A stretch of DNA of 64,000 nucleotides from Pseudomonas tensinigenes (GTDB taxonomy: Bacteria > Pseudomonadota > Gammaproteobacteria > Pseudomonadales > Pseudomonadaceae): the NCBI RefSeq assembly GCF_014268445.2, contig NZ_CP077089.1, positions 2,907,501 to 2,971,500 on the forward strand. Reading direction: 5' to 3'. Numbering within the stretch: position 1 is the first letter of the stretch; each line of letters begins with the position of its first letter. The notes beneath the pieces are model-generated. The model saw only the letters and a list, made by a program, of their open reading frames with translations. It made no database searches and was not told the origin of the DNA. The position numbers were made by a program, and so were the translations under genes. Below are positions 1-8,328 of the stretch, in pieces.

Positions 1-342
1 GAAGCCGGGAATGGCGCCGATGAACACCGGTTTGCTGGTGGTCAGATGCGGCGCGATGTCTTTCAACGTTTGCGGACGCGCATGGGCCGGCACGGTGATG
101 ATGACGATGTCGGCATCTTCCACCGCGGCTTTCGCGTCGCTGGTCACCCGATCGAGCCGGGCGCTCAGGGTCGAGCCGTCCGGCAGCAACGCCTGCATCG
201 GCGTCTGGCGAGCGTGTTGTTCGATGACCTCCTGATTATGGGTGTGCATCGAAACTTGAACATTGGGTAGCTGCTTGAACAGGATGGCGTTGAGATGGCC
301 GGTCCTGCCGCCACCACAGATGGCGACTTTCAACAGATTCAT
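1..342 (-). CDS. Opine/octopine-type NAD(P) dehydrogenase, N-terminal part (cut by window edge)
   Basis: The first 114 codons are visible, from an ATG at 342 to the left edge. The protein starts with a Rossmann beta-strand and the dinucleotide-binding loop ICGGGRTGHL (residues 8-17), followed by a segment ending DADIVIITVPAHARP, as in the octopine/nopaline dehydrogenase family, which reductively condenses an amino acid with an alpha-keto acid. The alpha-helical catalytic domain lies outside the window, so substrate cannot be judged. It begins 28 bp after the SbnA-like gene on the same strand and is probably the third gene of that operon. By context it would build or cleave an opine-like intermediate of a metal chelator; this is inference. 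Confidence 0.72.
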   Translation of the reverse strand, partial: MNLLKVAICGGGRTGHLNAILFKQLPNVQVSMHTHNQEVIEQHARQTPMQALLPDGSTLSARLDRVTSDAKAAVEDADIVIITVPAHARPQTLKDIAPHLTTSKPVFIGAIPGF

Positions 343-370
343 CGAGAGGCGTTCCTGTATGAAGGGTGGG

Positions 371-1414
371 TCATGCGACGCTCAGTTGCAGCGGCGCTGA
401 AACGCTGTCCAGCCAGTGGGTCTTGCCCAGCCAGGCGTCCAGTTGCGGAGCGATGCTCGGGTCGATCAGGTCGCGCTCTTGCAGCCACTTGTCGTCGAAC
501 ACGGTGTGCAGGTATTTCTCGCCGCCGTCGGCGATCGGCACCACGACGTTGCCGCTCAGCACGCCTTTGTGGATCAGCTCCAGTGCCTTGAAGATCGCAC
601 CGCCAGTGGAGCCGCCGACCAGCAGGGCGAAGTTGCGCGCTATGTAGCGCGCGGTTTCGAACGCCTGCGAATCGGTGACTTGCACGCCCAGATCGATGCA
701 GCTGTAGTCGAGCACCAGACCCACGGTGTCGCCGGCCGGCGTACCGGTGCCGGATTGGTAGTAGGGATAGCCGGGGTGGCCGAAGACAATCGAACCGGCC
801 GGTTCCACCGCGACGGTGACGGTGTCCGGGTTGTGCACTTTCAAGCCGCGAGCGATGCCGGTCATCGAACCGCCGGTGCCGACACAACCGACGTAAGCGC
901 CGACCACGCCTTCAGCCTGCACGATGGCTTCGCGGACGAAATCACTGTAGCCGCCGGCATTGGCCGCATTGTCGGACTGGTTCATGAACACCGCGCCGGG
1001 AATCTCGCTGGCCAGTTCGGCAGCCATCTGTTGCCGCTCGACCACCGCGACTTCATCTTCGCGATAGGTGCCTTTGACGAAACGAATGTCGGCACCGAGG
1101 GCCTTCATCACGGCGATCTTGTCTTGCGCGGCGTGGTGATCGACTACGGCGATGAAATGCAGACCGAACTCGACCGCGGCCATGGCCAGACCAATCCCGG
1201 TATTGCCCGACGACGATTCGACCACGACACCGCCGGGTTTCAGGCGACCGGACTTGAGCGCCGCCAGCACCATGTTGCGCGCCATGCGGTCTTTGATACT
1301 GCCGCCGGGGTTGTTCTTTTCAATCTTCAACAACAATCGCGCGTTGGTGTCCGGAACATCGATGCCCAACATCGGTGTATTACCAATAAGGTCAGAGACT
1401 TTATTCAAGATCAT
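371..1414 (-). CDS. SbnA-like PLP-dependent cysteine-synthase-family enzyme
   Basis: 347 residues of fold-II PLP enzyme. Visible are the Schiff-base lysine in GGSIKDRMARN (about residues 37-47), the substrate loop SSSGNTG (about 68-74), the glycine-rich phosphate loop GTGGSMTG and a second loop VGGSTGGAIF near residue 268. There are no CBS domains. SbnA of staphyloferrin B biosynthesis belongs to this family and joins O-phosphoserine to glutamate; housekeeping CysK/CysM are the alternative. Placement between a fold-III decarboxylase and an opine-type dehydrogenase argues for a diaminopropionate-type specialised role. The start at 1414 is preceded by an AAAGGGA ribosome site lying over the stop of the upstream gene, so the two are probably translationally linked. 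Confidence 0.8.
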   Translation of the reverse strand: MILNKVSDLIGNTPMLGIDVPDTNARLLLKIEKNNPGGSIKDRMARNMVLAALKSGRLKPGGVVVESSSGNTGIGLAMAAVEFGLHFIAVVDHHAAQDKIAVMKALGADIRFVKGTYREDEVAVVERQQMAAELASEIPGAVFMNQSDNAANAGGYSDFVREAIVQAEGVVGAYVGCVGTGGSMTGIARGLKVHNPDTVTVAVEPAGSIVFGHPGYPYYQSGTGTPAGDTVGLVLDYSCIDLGVQVTDSQAFETARYIARNFALLVGGSTGGAIFKALELIHKGVLSGNVVVPIADGGEKYLHTVFDDKWLQERDLIDPSIAPQLDAWLGKTHWLDSVSAPLQLSVA

Positions 1415-1428
1415 TGCAATTGTTCCCT

Positions 1429-2823
1429 TTAGTAGTCAGGTGAAAACGCATAGTTACCTTCCGTACAACAGGTCGCCATCAACCGCCGGGGCAGGGGATG
1501 GCGATGAAACTCGTTTTCCAGCAAGTCCATCTGGTAACCGGCGGTGTTGATATAAATCAATAAGTCACCGGCTTGCGGTGCCGTTGCAAAGTTGATCAGG
1601 CGATGGGTAATGACGTCATCGTCCAGGCAACTATGGCCGGCGATATAAGCCTGGATCGGGGCGTGTGGCTGTTGTTTGGTGCTGACAAGTATCGGATCTA
1701 CCAGATATTCCGAGGCAAACCAGGTTTCGCAAGCGCTGAAACTGCTGCCCTCCACGAAGATCACGGTTTTATTGTCAGCCAATTGTTTGCTGCGGGTGAC
1801 GCGAAATATTGAAATGGCGGCTTGATCGACCAGACTTCGGCCGGGTTCGAGTGCGAGGGTTATATTCTGCGTCTGCAAGTAATTGGCAATCGACAAGCCC
1901 AGCGAATGCTCGGCTTCGAGCAATAACGTCAGCCATTGCGTCGCGGTCAGTTCACTGCCGTAAGGATAATAAGTGGCGGGAACTTTCTGGTTGTAATAGT
2001 GGCTCGGGTTATTGTCATTTTGCAGGAACTGAGCGTAGGTCTCAGGCTCGACATAACGAATCGGCAAGCCACCACCGATGTCGATCATCTGCGGATTCAA
2101 GCCCATTTCCCTGGCCGCCTCGATAAATCCGCAGACCTCACGAAAGGCCTGTGCGCGGGATTCGAATCCATAGCCGCCGAGGTGAAAATGGAAACCTTCA
2201 AAATGAAAAAGCTCAGGCTTTTCTGTCAATCGTTGCAGGCATTGCAGCAGCTCTTGCGAGCCCATCCCGAATCGGCTGTTCTGACTGCTTTTTGGTCTGT
2301 AACGCAGTAGCACTCTGGTTTTCGTCGGACCTGTTTGTGTGGGGATCACGCTATGCAGGTGATCGAATTCCTCCAGCGAATCCACACAAATCAATGAACC
2401 GGCGCTGATCAGCGCTTGATGGAAAACGGCTGTTTTGGCCGGTCCTGTGGCGCAGATTTTGGTGCCCGGCACACCTGCGCGCAGGGCAGCATTCAACTCG
2501 TGAATGCTCGACACATCGACGCCGATCCCCGAATTCGCTGCAGCGCCGAGCATGCTTTGCGACTTGTTGGCCTTGGCCCCGTAGAAAATGGCATGGGGAA
2601 CCTGGTATTGCTTCAACACGTTCAGCAGCGCTTGCGTGTTTAATTCAAACGCATGAGGCCAGACCAGATTTAACGGTGAGCCCTGTTGTTCCACCAAGTC
2701 TGCAAGTTTGTTCGGGAACTTGTTGATAAGCGTGGAAATAACCGGGTCGATCAGCGGCGTTAATATCTCCGGGTGATGAACTTTATACGGCTGCTCAACA
2801 GCAGATTTATTTGTTGTAGGCAT
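1429..2823 (-). CDS. Fold-III PLP amino-acid decarboxylase (SbnH/LysA/ODC-like)
   Basis: 464 residues with the alanine-racemase-like barrel of DAP/ornithine decarboxylases. The PLP lysine sits in FYGAKANKS (about residue 83). The motifs FHFHLGGYG, IDIGGGLPIRY and LEPGRSLVD follow, then GHSCLDDD with the conserved Cys and Asp at the opposing subunit's active site. In staphyloferrin B and related NIS siderophores such enzymes (SbnH type) decarboxylate a citryl-diaminopropionate intermediate; in other settings they act on free diamino acids. It is the first gene of the minus-strand operon, starting at an ATG after a weak AGGGG site. The roughly 610-bp divergent region upstream separates it from the CitE-like gene. 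Confidence 0.8.
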   Translation of the reverse strand: MPTTNKSAVEQPYKVHHPEILTPLIDPVISTLINKFPNKLADLVEQQGSPLNLVWPHAFELNTQALLNVLKQYQVPHAIFYGAKANKSQSMLGAAANSGIGVDVSSIHELNAALRAGVPGTKICATGPAKTAVFHQALISAGSLICVDSLEEFDHLHSVIPTQTGPTKTRVLLRYRPKSSQNSRFGMGSQELLQCLQRLTEKPELFHFEGFHFHLGGYGFESRAQAFREVCGFIEAAREMGLNPQMIDIGGGLPIRYVEPETYAQFLQNDNNPSHYYNQKVPATYYPYGSELTATQWLTLLLEAEHSLGLSIANYLQTQNITLALEPGRSLVDQAAISIFRVTRSKQLADNKTVIFVEGSSFSACETWFASEYLVDPILVSTKQQPHAPIQAYIAGHSCLDDDVITHRLINFATAPQAGDLLIYINTAGYQMDLLENEFHRHPLPRRLMATCCTEGNYAFSPDY

Positions 2824-3188
2824 AGTTAGCCCCTGGCCTCGAAAGTTACGTCGCCATTGATAGTTCGATCACCGATTGTTATCGATGCAGGTCGTCTTTT
2901 TTGCTCGTCAGCGTCGAGCCTTTAAACAACTGGGAGGCGGATGCCAAGTGAAGTCCGCTATTGGATCTGTAGCCCTGATCGTAATAAATGGTTCACAGAA
3001 CAATTGCATGAGAACCCCATTCCATAAGGTTTGTGCGGATGTACTGAATGGCCATTAGTTGCTGGCCATTGCCCTGTAGCAGCCTGTAGCTGATGTTTTA
3101 GTGACATCACTGACAGGTACTTTTGCAGATACCGATGACTTGCTTTGAAACGAGAATAGTTCCTCTTGGCGGCGTGAACAATATTGCG

Positions 3189-3207
3189 AACAGGAACGAT
3201 TATCAAG
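3189..3207 (-). promoter_or_regulatory. Weak Fur-box-like site in the divergent region
   Basis: Read on the minus strand, 3207-3192 contains TTGATAATCGTT, matching 10 of the last 16 positions of the Fur consensus (core GATAATCATT). It lies between the divergent decarboxylase and CitE-like operons, as expected if both are iron controlled. The match is only moderate and the assignment rests mainly on context. Confidence 0.25.
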
Positions 3208-3254
3208 TAAGGTTTTCAAATATTTTTCAATAACGACCTGCTTCAGGTGAATCC

Positions 3255-3392
3255 ATGAACGTGCATTTACACGCTCAAGGACTCGTTCGTCCCGAGATTA
3301 AAAAGTCTCTTAATTCCTTGATCAATAAGGCGTTAAGGGCAGTTGCGACAAGCCCCGCAACAGCAGGCAAATCTGCCGTTGATGGGGCCTGA
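3255..3392 (+). CDS. Possible 45-residue small protein
   Basis: An ATG at 3255 preceded by AGGTGA at a short spacing opens a 45-codon frame ending TGA at 3392. It lies in the otherwise empty divergent region, 45 bp before the CitE-like gene and on the same strand. The product is basic and short (begins MNVHLHAQGL), with no signal peptide or cysteine motif. I do not recognise it. It could be a leader peptide, a small accessory protein, or chance. Confidence 0.3.
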   Translation: MNVHLHAQGLVRPEIKKSLNSLINKALRAVATSPATAGKSAVDGA

Positions 3393-3437
3393 AAATGTTC
3401 AGAAACCACGACTGGTTCACGTCAAAGGAGCAACGCC

Positions 3438-4328
3438 ATGCAATCCGATCGACTCAGCCGCAAAGCGCCACTCGCGATCAGCTACCTGTTCGTGCCGGGC
3501 AACCGTCCCGAGCGTTTTTCCAAAGCCTGCGATGCGGGGCCGGACGCGATCATTCTCGACCTTGAGGATGCCGTTCATCCCGACAGCAAAGTCGCCGCCC
3601 GTGACGCCATCCGGGCATGGCAGGAGAAAACACCGAGCGTTGCCTGCGAGCGGTACATCCGCTTGAACAGCGTCAGCAGCACGCTGTTTGCCGAGGATCT
3701 GAGCTGGCTCAGCGACCTGCGCTACCCCGAGCGTTGCGAGGGGATTTTCCTGCCCAAAGCCGAATGCCCCGAGGCCCTGGCACGCGTGGTCGAACGCCTG
3801 CTGGCGTGGCAACCGAAACTGGCGATCGTCGCCATCATCGAGACCGCCAAAGGCCTGCAACAGGTCGAAGCGATCGCGGCCATTCCGGGCCTGGCGCGGC
3901 TGGCGTTCGGTTCGCTGGATTTCTCGCTGGACATCAACTGCAGCCAGGTGCCCGAGGCGTTTCTGTTTGCCCGCAACCGCATCGTGCTGGCCTCGCGCAC
4001 GGCGGATTTGCCGTCGCCAATCGATGGCGTGACGCCGGCGATCAGCGACCTGGCGGTGGTCGCCAAGGACTCGCATTACGCGCGGTCGCTGGGCTTCGGC
4101 GCCAAGCTGTGCATCCATCCCGGGCAACTGGCGACGGTGCAGCGCGCCTTCCTGCCGGACTCGCGTCAATTGGCCTGGGCTGACCGCGTAATGCGGGCGG
4201 TGGCCACGGGCAGTCACGCGGTGCAAGTGGACGGCGAAATGGTCGACTTGCCGCTGATCGAACTCGCCCAGCGCCTGCTCGATATGGCCAGTCAGCATGC
4301 GCCGGTGGCCCGCGCCGATGCCTGCTGA
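3438..4328 (+). CDS. HpcH/HpaI-CitE family lyase (candidate citrate-forming enzyme)
   Basis: 296 residues of the CitE-type TIM barrel. Visible are the N-terminal strand YLFVPGNRPERF, the acidic metal/substrate site LDLEDAVHP near residue 40, VAIIETAKGL near 135 and LAFGSLDFSLDI near 155, and then a KLCIHPGQ motif near 220; all are typical of citrate lyase beta-chain and malyl/citramalyl-CoA lyase proteins. SbnG, which makes citrate for staphyloferrin B, is a relative from the HpcH/HpaI superfamily. The neighbours make a siderophore precursor role plausible, but an ordinary acyl-CoA lyase cannot be excluded. The start at 3438 follows AAAGGAG. The gene ends 25 bp before the ParB/Srx-fold gene, with which it is probably co-transcribed. 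Confidence 0.78.
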   Translation: MQSDRLSRKAPLAISYLFVPGNRPERFSKACDAGPDAIILDLEDAVHPDSKVAARDAIRAWQEKTPSVACERYIRLNSVSSTLFAEDLSWLSDLRYPERCEGIFLPKAECPEALARVVERLLAWQPKLAIVAIIETAKGLQQVEAIAAIPGLARLAFGSLDFSLDINCSQVPEAFLFARNRIVLASRTADLPSPIDGVTPAISDLAVVAKDSHYARSLGFGAKLCIHPGQLATVQRAFLPDSRQLAWADRVMRAVATGSHAVQVDGEMVDLPLIELAQRLLDMASQHAPVARADAC

Positions 4329-4353
4329 ATCCCCGGCGAATCAGGAGATCACC

Positions 4354-4755
4354 ATGGACCACGGTTATCAGATTGCGCTGCGACCACTGTGCGACGTGTT
4401 GCAATCGGAGCAGGTCGACCCGGCCAACGTGGCGCTACTGCGCGAGTCGATTGTCCGCGCCGGGCATTGGCTGGAACCGATCATCGTCGAGCGTTCGCGC
4501 GGCATCGTGATGGACGGCAATCACCGTTTCACCGCGGCGTTGCAGTTGGGCTTGAGACGGGTGCCGTGCATCCAGCTCGACTACTCCGATCCGCGCGTCT
4601 GTGTGCGGCATTGGCAGACCGGGCAGGCGTTCGAGGTGGCGCGGATTTTCACCACCATCGCTCGCGGCGAGATTTTTCCGTACAAGACCACCCGGCACGC
4701 GTTTGACCCTGCGTTGCCGCTGGTCGCGATCCCGCTGGAACGTCTCTACGCCTGA
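4354..4755 (+). CDS. ParB/Srx-fold protein, SbnI/SerK-like candidate serine kinase
   Basis: 133 residues starting at an ATG after AGGAG (4343-4347). The core motif VMDGNHRFTAALQLGL (about residues 50-65) matches the ParB/sulfiredoxin fold. GEIFPYKTTRHAFD near residue 110 resembles the conserved basic segment of SbnI and archaeal SerK, free-serine kinases that make O-phosphoserine. SbnI and SerK are around 240-255 residues, so this would be a minimal version. O-phosphoserine is the SbnA substrate, so the pairing with the SbnA-like gene on the other strand makes metabolic sense. No DNA-partition context is present, which argues against a ParB role. Activity is inferred. Confidence 0.6.
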   Translation: MDHGYQIALRPLCDVLQSEQVDPANVALLRESIVRAGHWLEPIIVERSRGIVMDGNHRFTAALQLGLRRVPCIQLDYSDPRVCVRHWQTGQAFEVARIFTTIARGEIFPYKTTRHAFDPALPLVAIPLERLYA

Positions 4756-4820
4756 CCCTGAGCGGGCGACAGAAAAAAACTTTACTGCGGGTGATACTTT
4801 TTCGCAGATCGACTGGCAAT

Positions 4821-4839
4821 AGGAGTGATTACCATTTTC
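4821..4839 (+). promoter_or_regulatory. Candidate Fur box before the TonB receptor
   Basis: The 16 bases AGTGATTACCATTTTC at 4824-4839 match 12 of 16 positions of the right part of the Fur consensus, with poor agreement in the first three bases. The site is 26 bp upstream of the receptor ATG in a 109-bp gap, the expected place for iron-controlled expression. Confidence 0.45.
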
Positions 4840-4864
4840 CCTCGATGAAAAGGATCCTCACGTC

Positions 4865-7081
4865 ATGCCTGTTGTCAGTCGTCCTTGCGGTGAGCGGGTG
4901 TTAGCACTCGCCGTGCGTACCGCCATGCTGAATTTCGTTTTGGTCGCAGGAAGCGCCAACGCTTGGGCCGCCAGCCCCGAGCAACCAGGCGTTGCCGCCG
5001 ACCCGACTGCGAACGCCGCTCCGGACGCGCTGACCCTCGACACCACCAACGTCAACGCCCGTTACAACGGCGCGACTGCGTTACCGGAAACCCTCGCCGG
5101 CGGCCAGGTGGCGCGCGGTGCCCGGTTGGGCATGCTGGGCAACAAAGACGTGATGGACACGCCGTTCAGCGTCACCAGTTACACCGCCAAGACCCTCGCC
5201 GATCTGCAGACCGTGACCGTCGCCGACGCCTTGGAACGCGACCCTTCGGTGCGCTCGACCGGGCAGACTGGCGGTATCGTCGATTCGTTTTTCATCCGTG
5301 GCTTCCCGATTGGCGAAGGCAACCTTGGTGAGCTGGCGTTTGACGGCGTCTACGGTGTCGCGCCGAATTATCGGGTGTTCACCGACTACGCCGAGCGCGT
5401 CGAAGTGCTCAAGGGGCCGGGCGCGCTGATGTACGGCATCTCGCCGAACAGCGGCGTCGGCGGCGTGATCAACATCGTGCCCAAGCGGCCGCTGGATGAA
5501 GACCTGACCCGGTTCACCGGCAGCTATGCCTCGGATTCTCAAGTGGGTGGGCATCTGGATCTGAGCCGGCGCTTCGGTTCGGAAAACCAGTTCGGCGTGC
5601 GTTTCAACGGCAACCTGCAGGGTGGTGATACGGCGATTGACGATCAACACCGCGATCTCGGTGTCGGCGCGATCGCTTTGGATTATCGTGGCGAGCGTTT
5701 GCGCTTGAACCTCGATTACATCAGCCAGAAAGAAAGCTGGGAGGGCGCTTCGCGGCCCTTCACCATTGCGCCGGGCGTTGATGTGCCGTCTGCGCCGAAC
5801 GGCCGCACCAATCACTCGCAGGACTGGGGCTGGTCGGACACCAAAGAGCAGTCGGCCTTGCTCGGTGGCAAATATGACCTGACGGATAACGTCACCGTGT
5901 TCGCTCATGCCGGTGGTGGCAAGTCCGACGTCAAGCGCCTGTCCGATCAGGTGCCGAGAATCCTCAACGACGCCGGCGATACCAGCAACATCCCGGGTTA
6001 CTACAAATTCAACGTTGATCGCTCGACGGCTGACGTCGGTATGCGTGGCGTGTTTGCCACTGGCCCGATCACTCACACCACCACGGTCATGGCGACCCGG
6101 TATCAGGATGAGCTGTCGCGCGGTATCAACAACGGCACGGCCATTCTGTCGAATATCTACCACCCGATCGACAGGCCGCAGCAGTACATCAACTCGCCAA
6201 AAGTGTTGCGCGTTTCCGAATCGGAGCTGTCCGGCGTGGCGTTGACCGACACGATGTCGATGCTCGATGACCGCTTCCAGTTGACCCTCGGCGTGCGGCG
6301 TCAGGACATCGAATCGCGTAACTACAACGCGGCCGGTGCGGTCAGTTCGAAATACAAGGACAACGCCACGAGCCCGCTGGTTGGCGTGGTGGTCAAGCCT
6401 TGGCAAGACGTTTCGCTCTACTACAATTATGTCGAAGGCTTGAGCAAGGGCGACATCGCCCCGGGCACGGCGTCCAACGCCGGCGAAACCTTTGCCCCCT
6501 ACGAATCCAAGCAGCATGAGATTGGCGTCAAGTACGAGCACGGCACGTTCATGACCACGCTGGCGTTGTTCCAGATCGAGAAACCGAGTGGCGAAGTCGG
6601 TGCCGACAACGTGTTCTCGGTGCAGGCCGAGCAACGTAACCGTGGTATCGAGTTGAGCATGTTCGGCGAAGTGGCACCGGGCACTCGCCTGATGGGCGGC
6701 GTGACCGTGCTCGACGGCGAACTGACCGATTCGGCGACCAAGGCCAATCGCGGCAACAAACCGGTTGGCGTGCCGGATGTGCAAGCCAACCTCTGGGCCG
6801 AATGGGACACGCCATGGCTTGAAGGCTTCACCCTCACCGGCGGGGCGATTTACACCGACAGCCAGTACGTCAACCAGGCCAACACTCAGGAACTGGATGC
6901 CTGGACCCGCTTCGACGCCGGCGCGCGTTATGCGACAAAAATCGAAGGCCGGCCAACGACGTTCCGCGCCACGGTGCAGAACGTGTTCGATCGTGAGTAC
7001 TGGTCGGGCGTGGCGTCCTACGGCGCGTTCTCTCCGGGTTACCCGCGGACCTTGCAGCTGTCGGCCACGGTCGATTTCTGA
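4865..7081 (+). CDS. TonB-dependent siderophore receptor
   Basis: 738 residues. An N-terminal export signal ends near AWAASPEQ (about residue 39). A plug domain follows directly, with KDVMDTPFSVTSYT and VEVLKGPGALMYG followed by GGVINIVPKRP, then a long beta-barrel ending in LQLSATVDF with a terminal phenylalanine, the signature for outer-membrane insertion. I see no extended N-terminal STN signalling domain, so cell-surface signalling to a sigma factor is unlikely. It would import an Fe(III)-siderophore across the outer membrane using TonB energy. It follows the CitE-like/ParB-fold genes on the same strand with its own Fur-like site. No inner-membrane importer accompanies it in the window. 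Confidence 0.92.
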   Translation: MPVVSRPCGERVLALAVRTAMLNFVLVAGSANAWAASPEQPGVAADPTANAAPDALTLDTTNVNARYNGATALPETLAGGQVARGARLGMLGNKDVMDTPFSVTSYTAKTLADLQTVTVADALERDPSVRSTGQTGGIVDSFFIRGFPIGEGNLGELAFDGVYGVAPNYRVFTDYAERVEVLKGPGALMYGISPNSGVGGVINIVPKRPLDEDLTRFTGSYASDSQVGGHLDLSRRFGSENQFGVRFNGNLQGGDTAIDDQHRDLGVGAIALDYRGERLRLNLDYISQKESWEGASRPFTIAPGVDVPSAPNGRTNHSQDWGWSDTKEQSALLGGKYDLTDNVTVFAHAGGGKSDVKRLSDQVPRILNDAGDTSNIPGYYKFNVDRSTADVGMRGVFATGPITHTTTVMATRYQDELSRGINNGTAILSNIYHPIDRPQQYINSPKVLRVSESELSGVALTDTMSMLDDRFQLTLGVRRQDIESRNYNAAGAVSSKYKDNATSPLVGVVVKPWQDVSLYYNYVEGLSKGDIAPGTASNAGETFAPYESKQHEIGVKYEHGTFMTTLALFQIEKPSGEVGADNVFSVQAEQRNRGIELSMFGEVAPGTRLMGGVTVLDGELTDSATKANRGNKPVGVPDVQANLWAEWDTPWLEGFTLTGGAIYTDSQYVNQANTQELDAWTRFDAGARYATKIEGRPTTFRATVQNVFDREYWSGVASYGAFSPGYPRTLQLSATVDF

Positions 7082-7213
7082 CGGGGCGGGAAGGGCGGCG
7101 CTGTCGTCACCTTCTATATAGAAAGTCACGATCACGTTGCCTGTCCGACACGTGGTCGGCAGGCGGGAAGCAGCTGCAACCTGCCTGAACATTTCAGAAA
7201 GGGAGTATTCGCC

Positions 7214-7594
7214 ATGTTTAACCACCCAGGCGTTGGCGCTGTAAACGCACCTTCAGCGTTTCGGGCAGCGAACAACCCATTGGCCTTTGAGTTTGATCGC
7301 AGCGCCAATGCGTATATTCGCGGACTGCTGCGCCACTTCGGATTGCGCACCAGCCTGATCCGCTTCAAAGTCATCAATGCACTGGTGGTGGCCGGCCGCG
7401 ACGGGCATGGGATAGGGGTGAATGGTGTGCATGCGTTTGTCGAGTCTTCATCGCCCGAGCTGTCGTTCGTCAGCGTGCGTGAAGTGCTCAAGCGTCTGGG
7501 TGAAGAGGGGCTGATCGTGCTTGGGAGTGACAAGACCTACCGATTTTCCTCTGAGGCCATGGAATTGCTGCAGCAACACACCGATCCCGTGTAG
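7214..7594 (+). CDS. Short Fur-like winged-helix regulator lacking the metal-binding domain
   Basis: 126 residues starting at an ATG behind AGGGAG. The central segment resembles the N-terminal DNA-binding half of Fur/Zur proteins: LRTSLIRFKVINALV, then VSVREVLKRLGEEGLIVLG and a short wing. The C-terminal dimerisation domain with its histidine and cysteine metal ligands is absent, so the protein stops where Fur would begin to sense metal. Pseudomonads carry such short proteins annotated as Fe2+/Zn2+ uptake regulators. Position directly after the receptor suggests control of this locus. The signal it senses, if any, is unknown. Confidence 0.6.
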   Translation: MFNHPGVGAVNAPSAFRAANNPLAFEFDRSANAYIRGLLRHFGLRTSLIRFKVINALVVAGRDGHGIGVNGVHAFVESSSPELSFVSVREVLKRLGEEGLIVLGSDKTYRFSSEAMELLQQHTDPV

Positions 7595-7612
7595 GAGCTG
7601 CCGAGCGCCTAC
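7591..7612. terminator. Hairpin between convergent genes
   Basis: GTAGG-A-GCT, loop GCCG, AGC-G-CCTAC forms a stem shared by the ends of the Fur-like gene and the response-regulator gene and overlapping both stop codons. It resembles half of the TGTAGGAGCTG repeat and may act as a bidirectional terminator; there is no clear T-run. Confidence 0.4.
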
Positions 7613-8214
7613 AGAGTCCCCGTGTATTTCACCGCGGCGGCCGCTCGCGAGGGCACGTTCAGCGTGCGTAATAAAGAAGACACATGAATGCGTACCGTGA
7701 ACGGGGAGATATCCAGTTCGCGGGCGATTTCCTTGTTGGTCTTGCCTTGGGCAATCAAGCGCAGCACGTCCTGCTGACGGGGCGTGAGGGCGGCACCGGT
7801 TTCCAGTGGCAGCAAGCCTGATGGCGCGAACTTCACCAGCACTTCACCTTCGCGAATCGCCAGAATCGCCTGACCGATTTCATCGGGGGCGATGTTCTTG
7901 CCGATAAAGCCGTCGATACCGGCGGCCATGACTTCGCTGATCAACGCCTCATCATCGATCATCGACACCACAATCAGCGTGGTACGCGGCAGGCGCCGAC
8001 GCAGTTCGCCGAGCTGGCTGACACAGGTGAGTCCGGGGAAACGCAGGTCGAGAATCAATGTGTCCGGCTCATCACCCAACGGCAGCAGCGCCAGCACGGC
8101 GTCGAGATCGCCGGCTTCGTCGATGATGGCGTCGGGAAGCAAACGTAGAACCGTGCGCAGCATCGCCTCGCGAAACAGTGGGTGATCGTCGGCTATGATA
8201 ATTCGGCAGGTCAT
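7609..8214 (-). CDS. LuxR/NarL-family two-component response regulator
   Basis: 201 residues. The receiver domain carries the acidic pair in [10 protein letters not shown], the phospho-acceptor aspartate in LILDLRFPG (about residue 56) and the lysine in GFIGKN. A LuxR helix-turn-helix follows from about residue 138 ([22 protein letters not shown]). The ATG at 8214 is preceded by AGGAGGG. It is divergent from the hybrid kinase at 8329, its likely partner, with a 114-bp shared promoter region. Target genes are not evident; the adjacent receptor locus is a candidate. Confidence 0.9.
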   Translation of the reverse strand: MTCRIIIADDHPLFREAMLRTVLRLLPDAIIDEAGDLDAVLALLPLGDEPDTLILDLRFPGLTCVSQLGELRRRLPRTTLIVVSMIDDEALISEVMAAGIDGFIGKNIAPDEIGQAILAIREGEVLVKFAPSGLLPLETGAALTPRQQDVLRLIAQGKTNKEIARELDISPFTVRIHVSSLLRTLNVPSRAAAAVKYTGTL

Positions 8215-8328
8215 GGCGTGACCCTCCTTGGGTCAGGCGTTGCTCAAGGTCTGCACATTAGCACCGAGAGCAAGGGTTGCCTGTAGGCTGCTTCTGAATC
8301 TGACGATTGCCGCACAAGGACGTTTCCC

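Noticed and set aside
4354..4755. ParB-fold gene as a plasmid partition protein
   Set aside because: No parA, no parS-like sites and no replication gene; the protein is too short for a partition ParB.
5081..7225. 714-codon open frame antisense to the receptor
   Set aside because: High-GC codon use leaves the opposite frame open; the receptor on the plus strand has clear domains, the antisense frame none.
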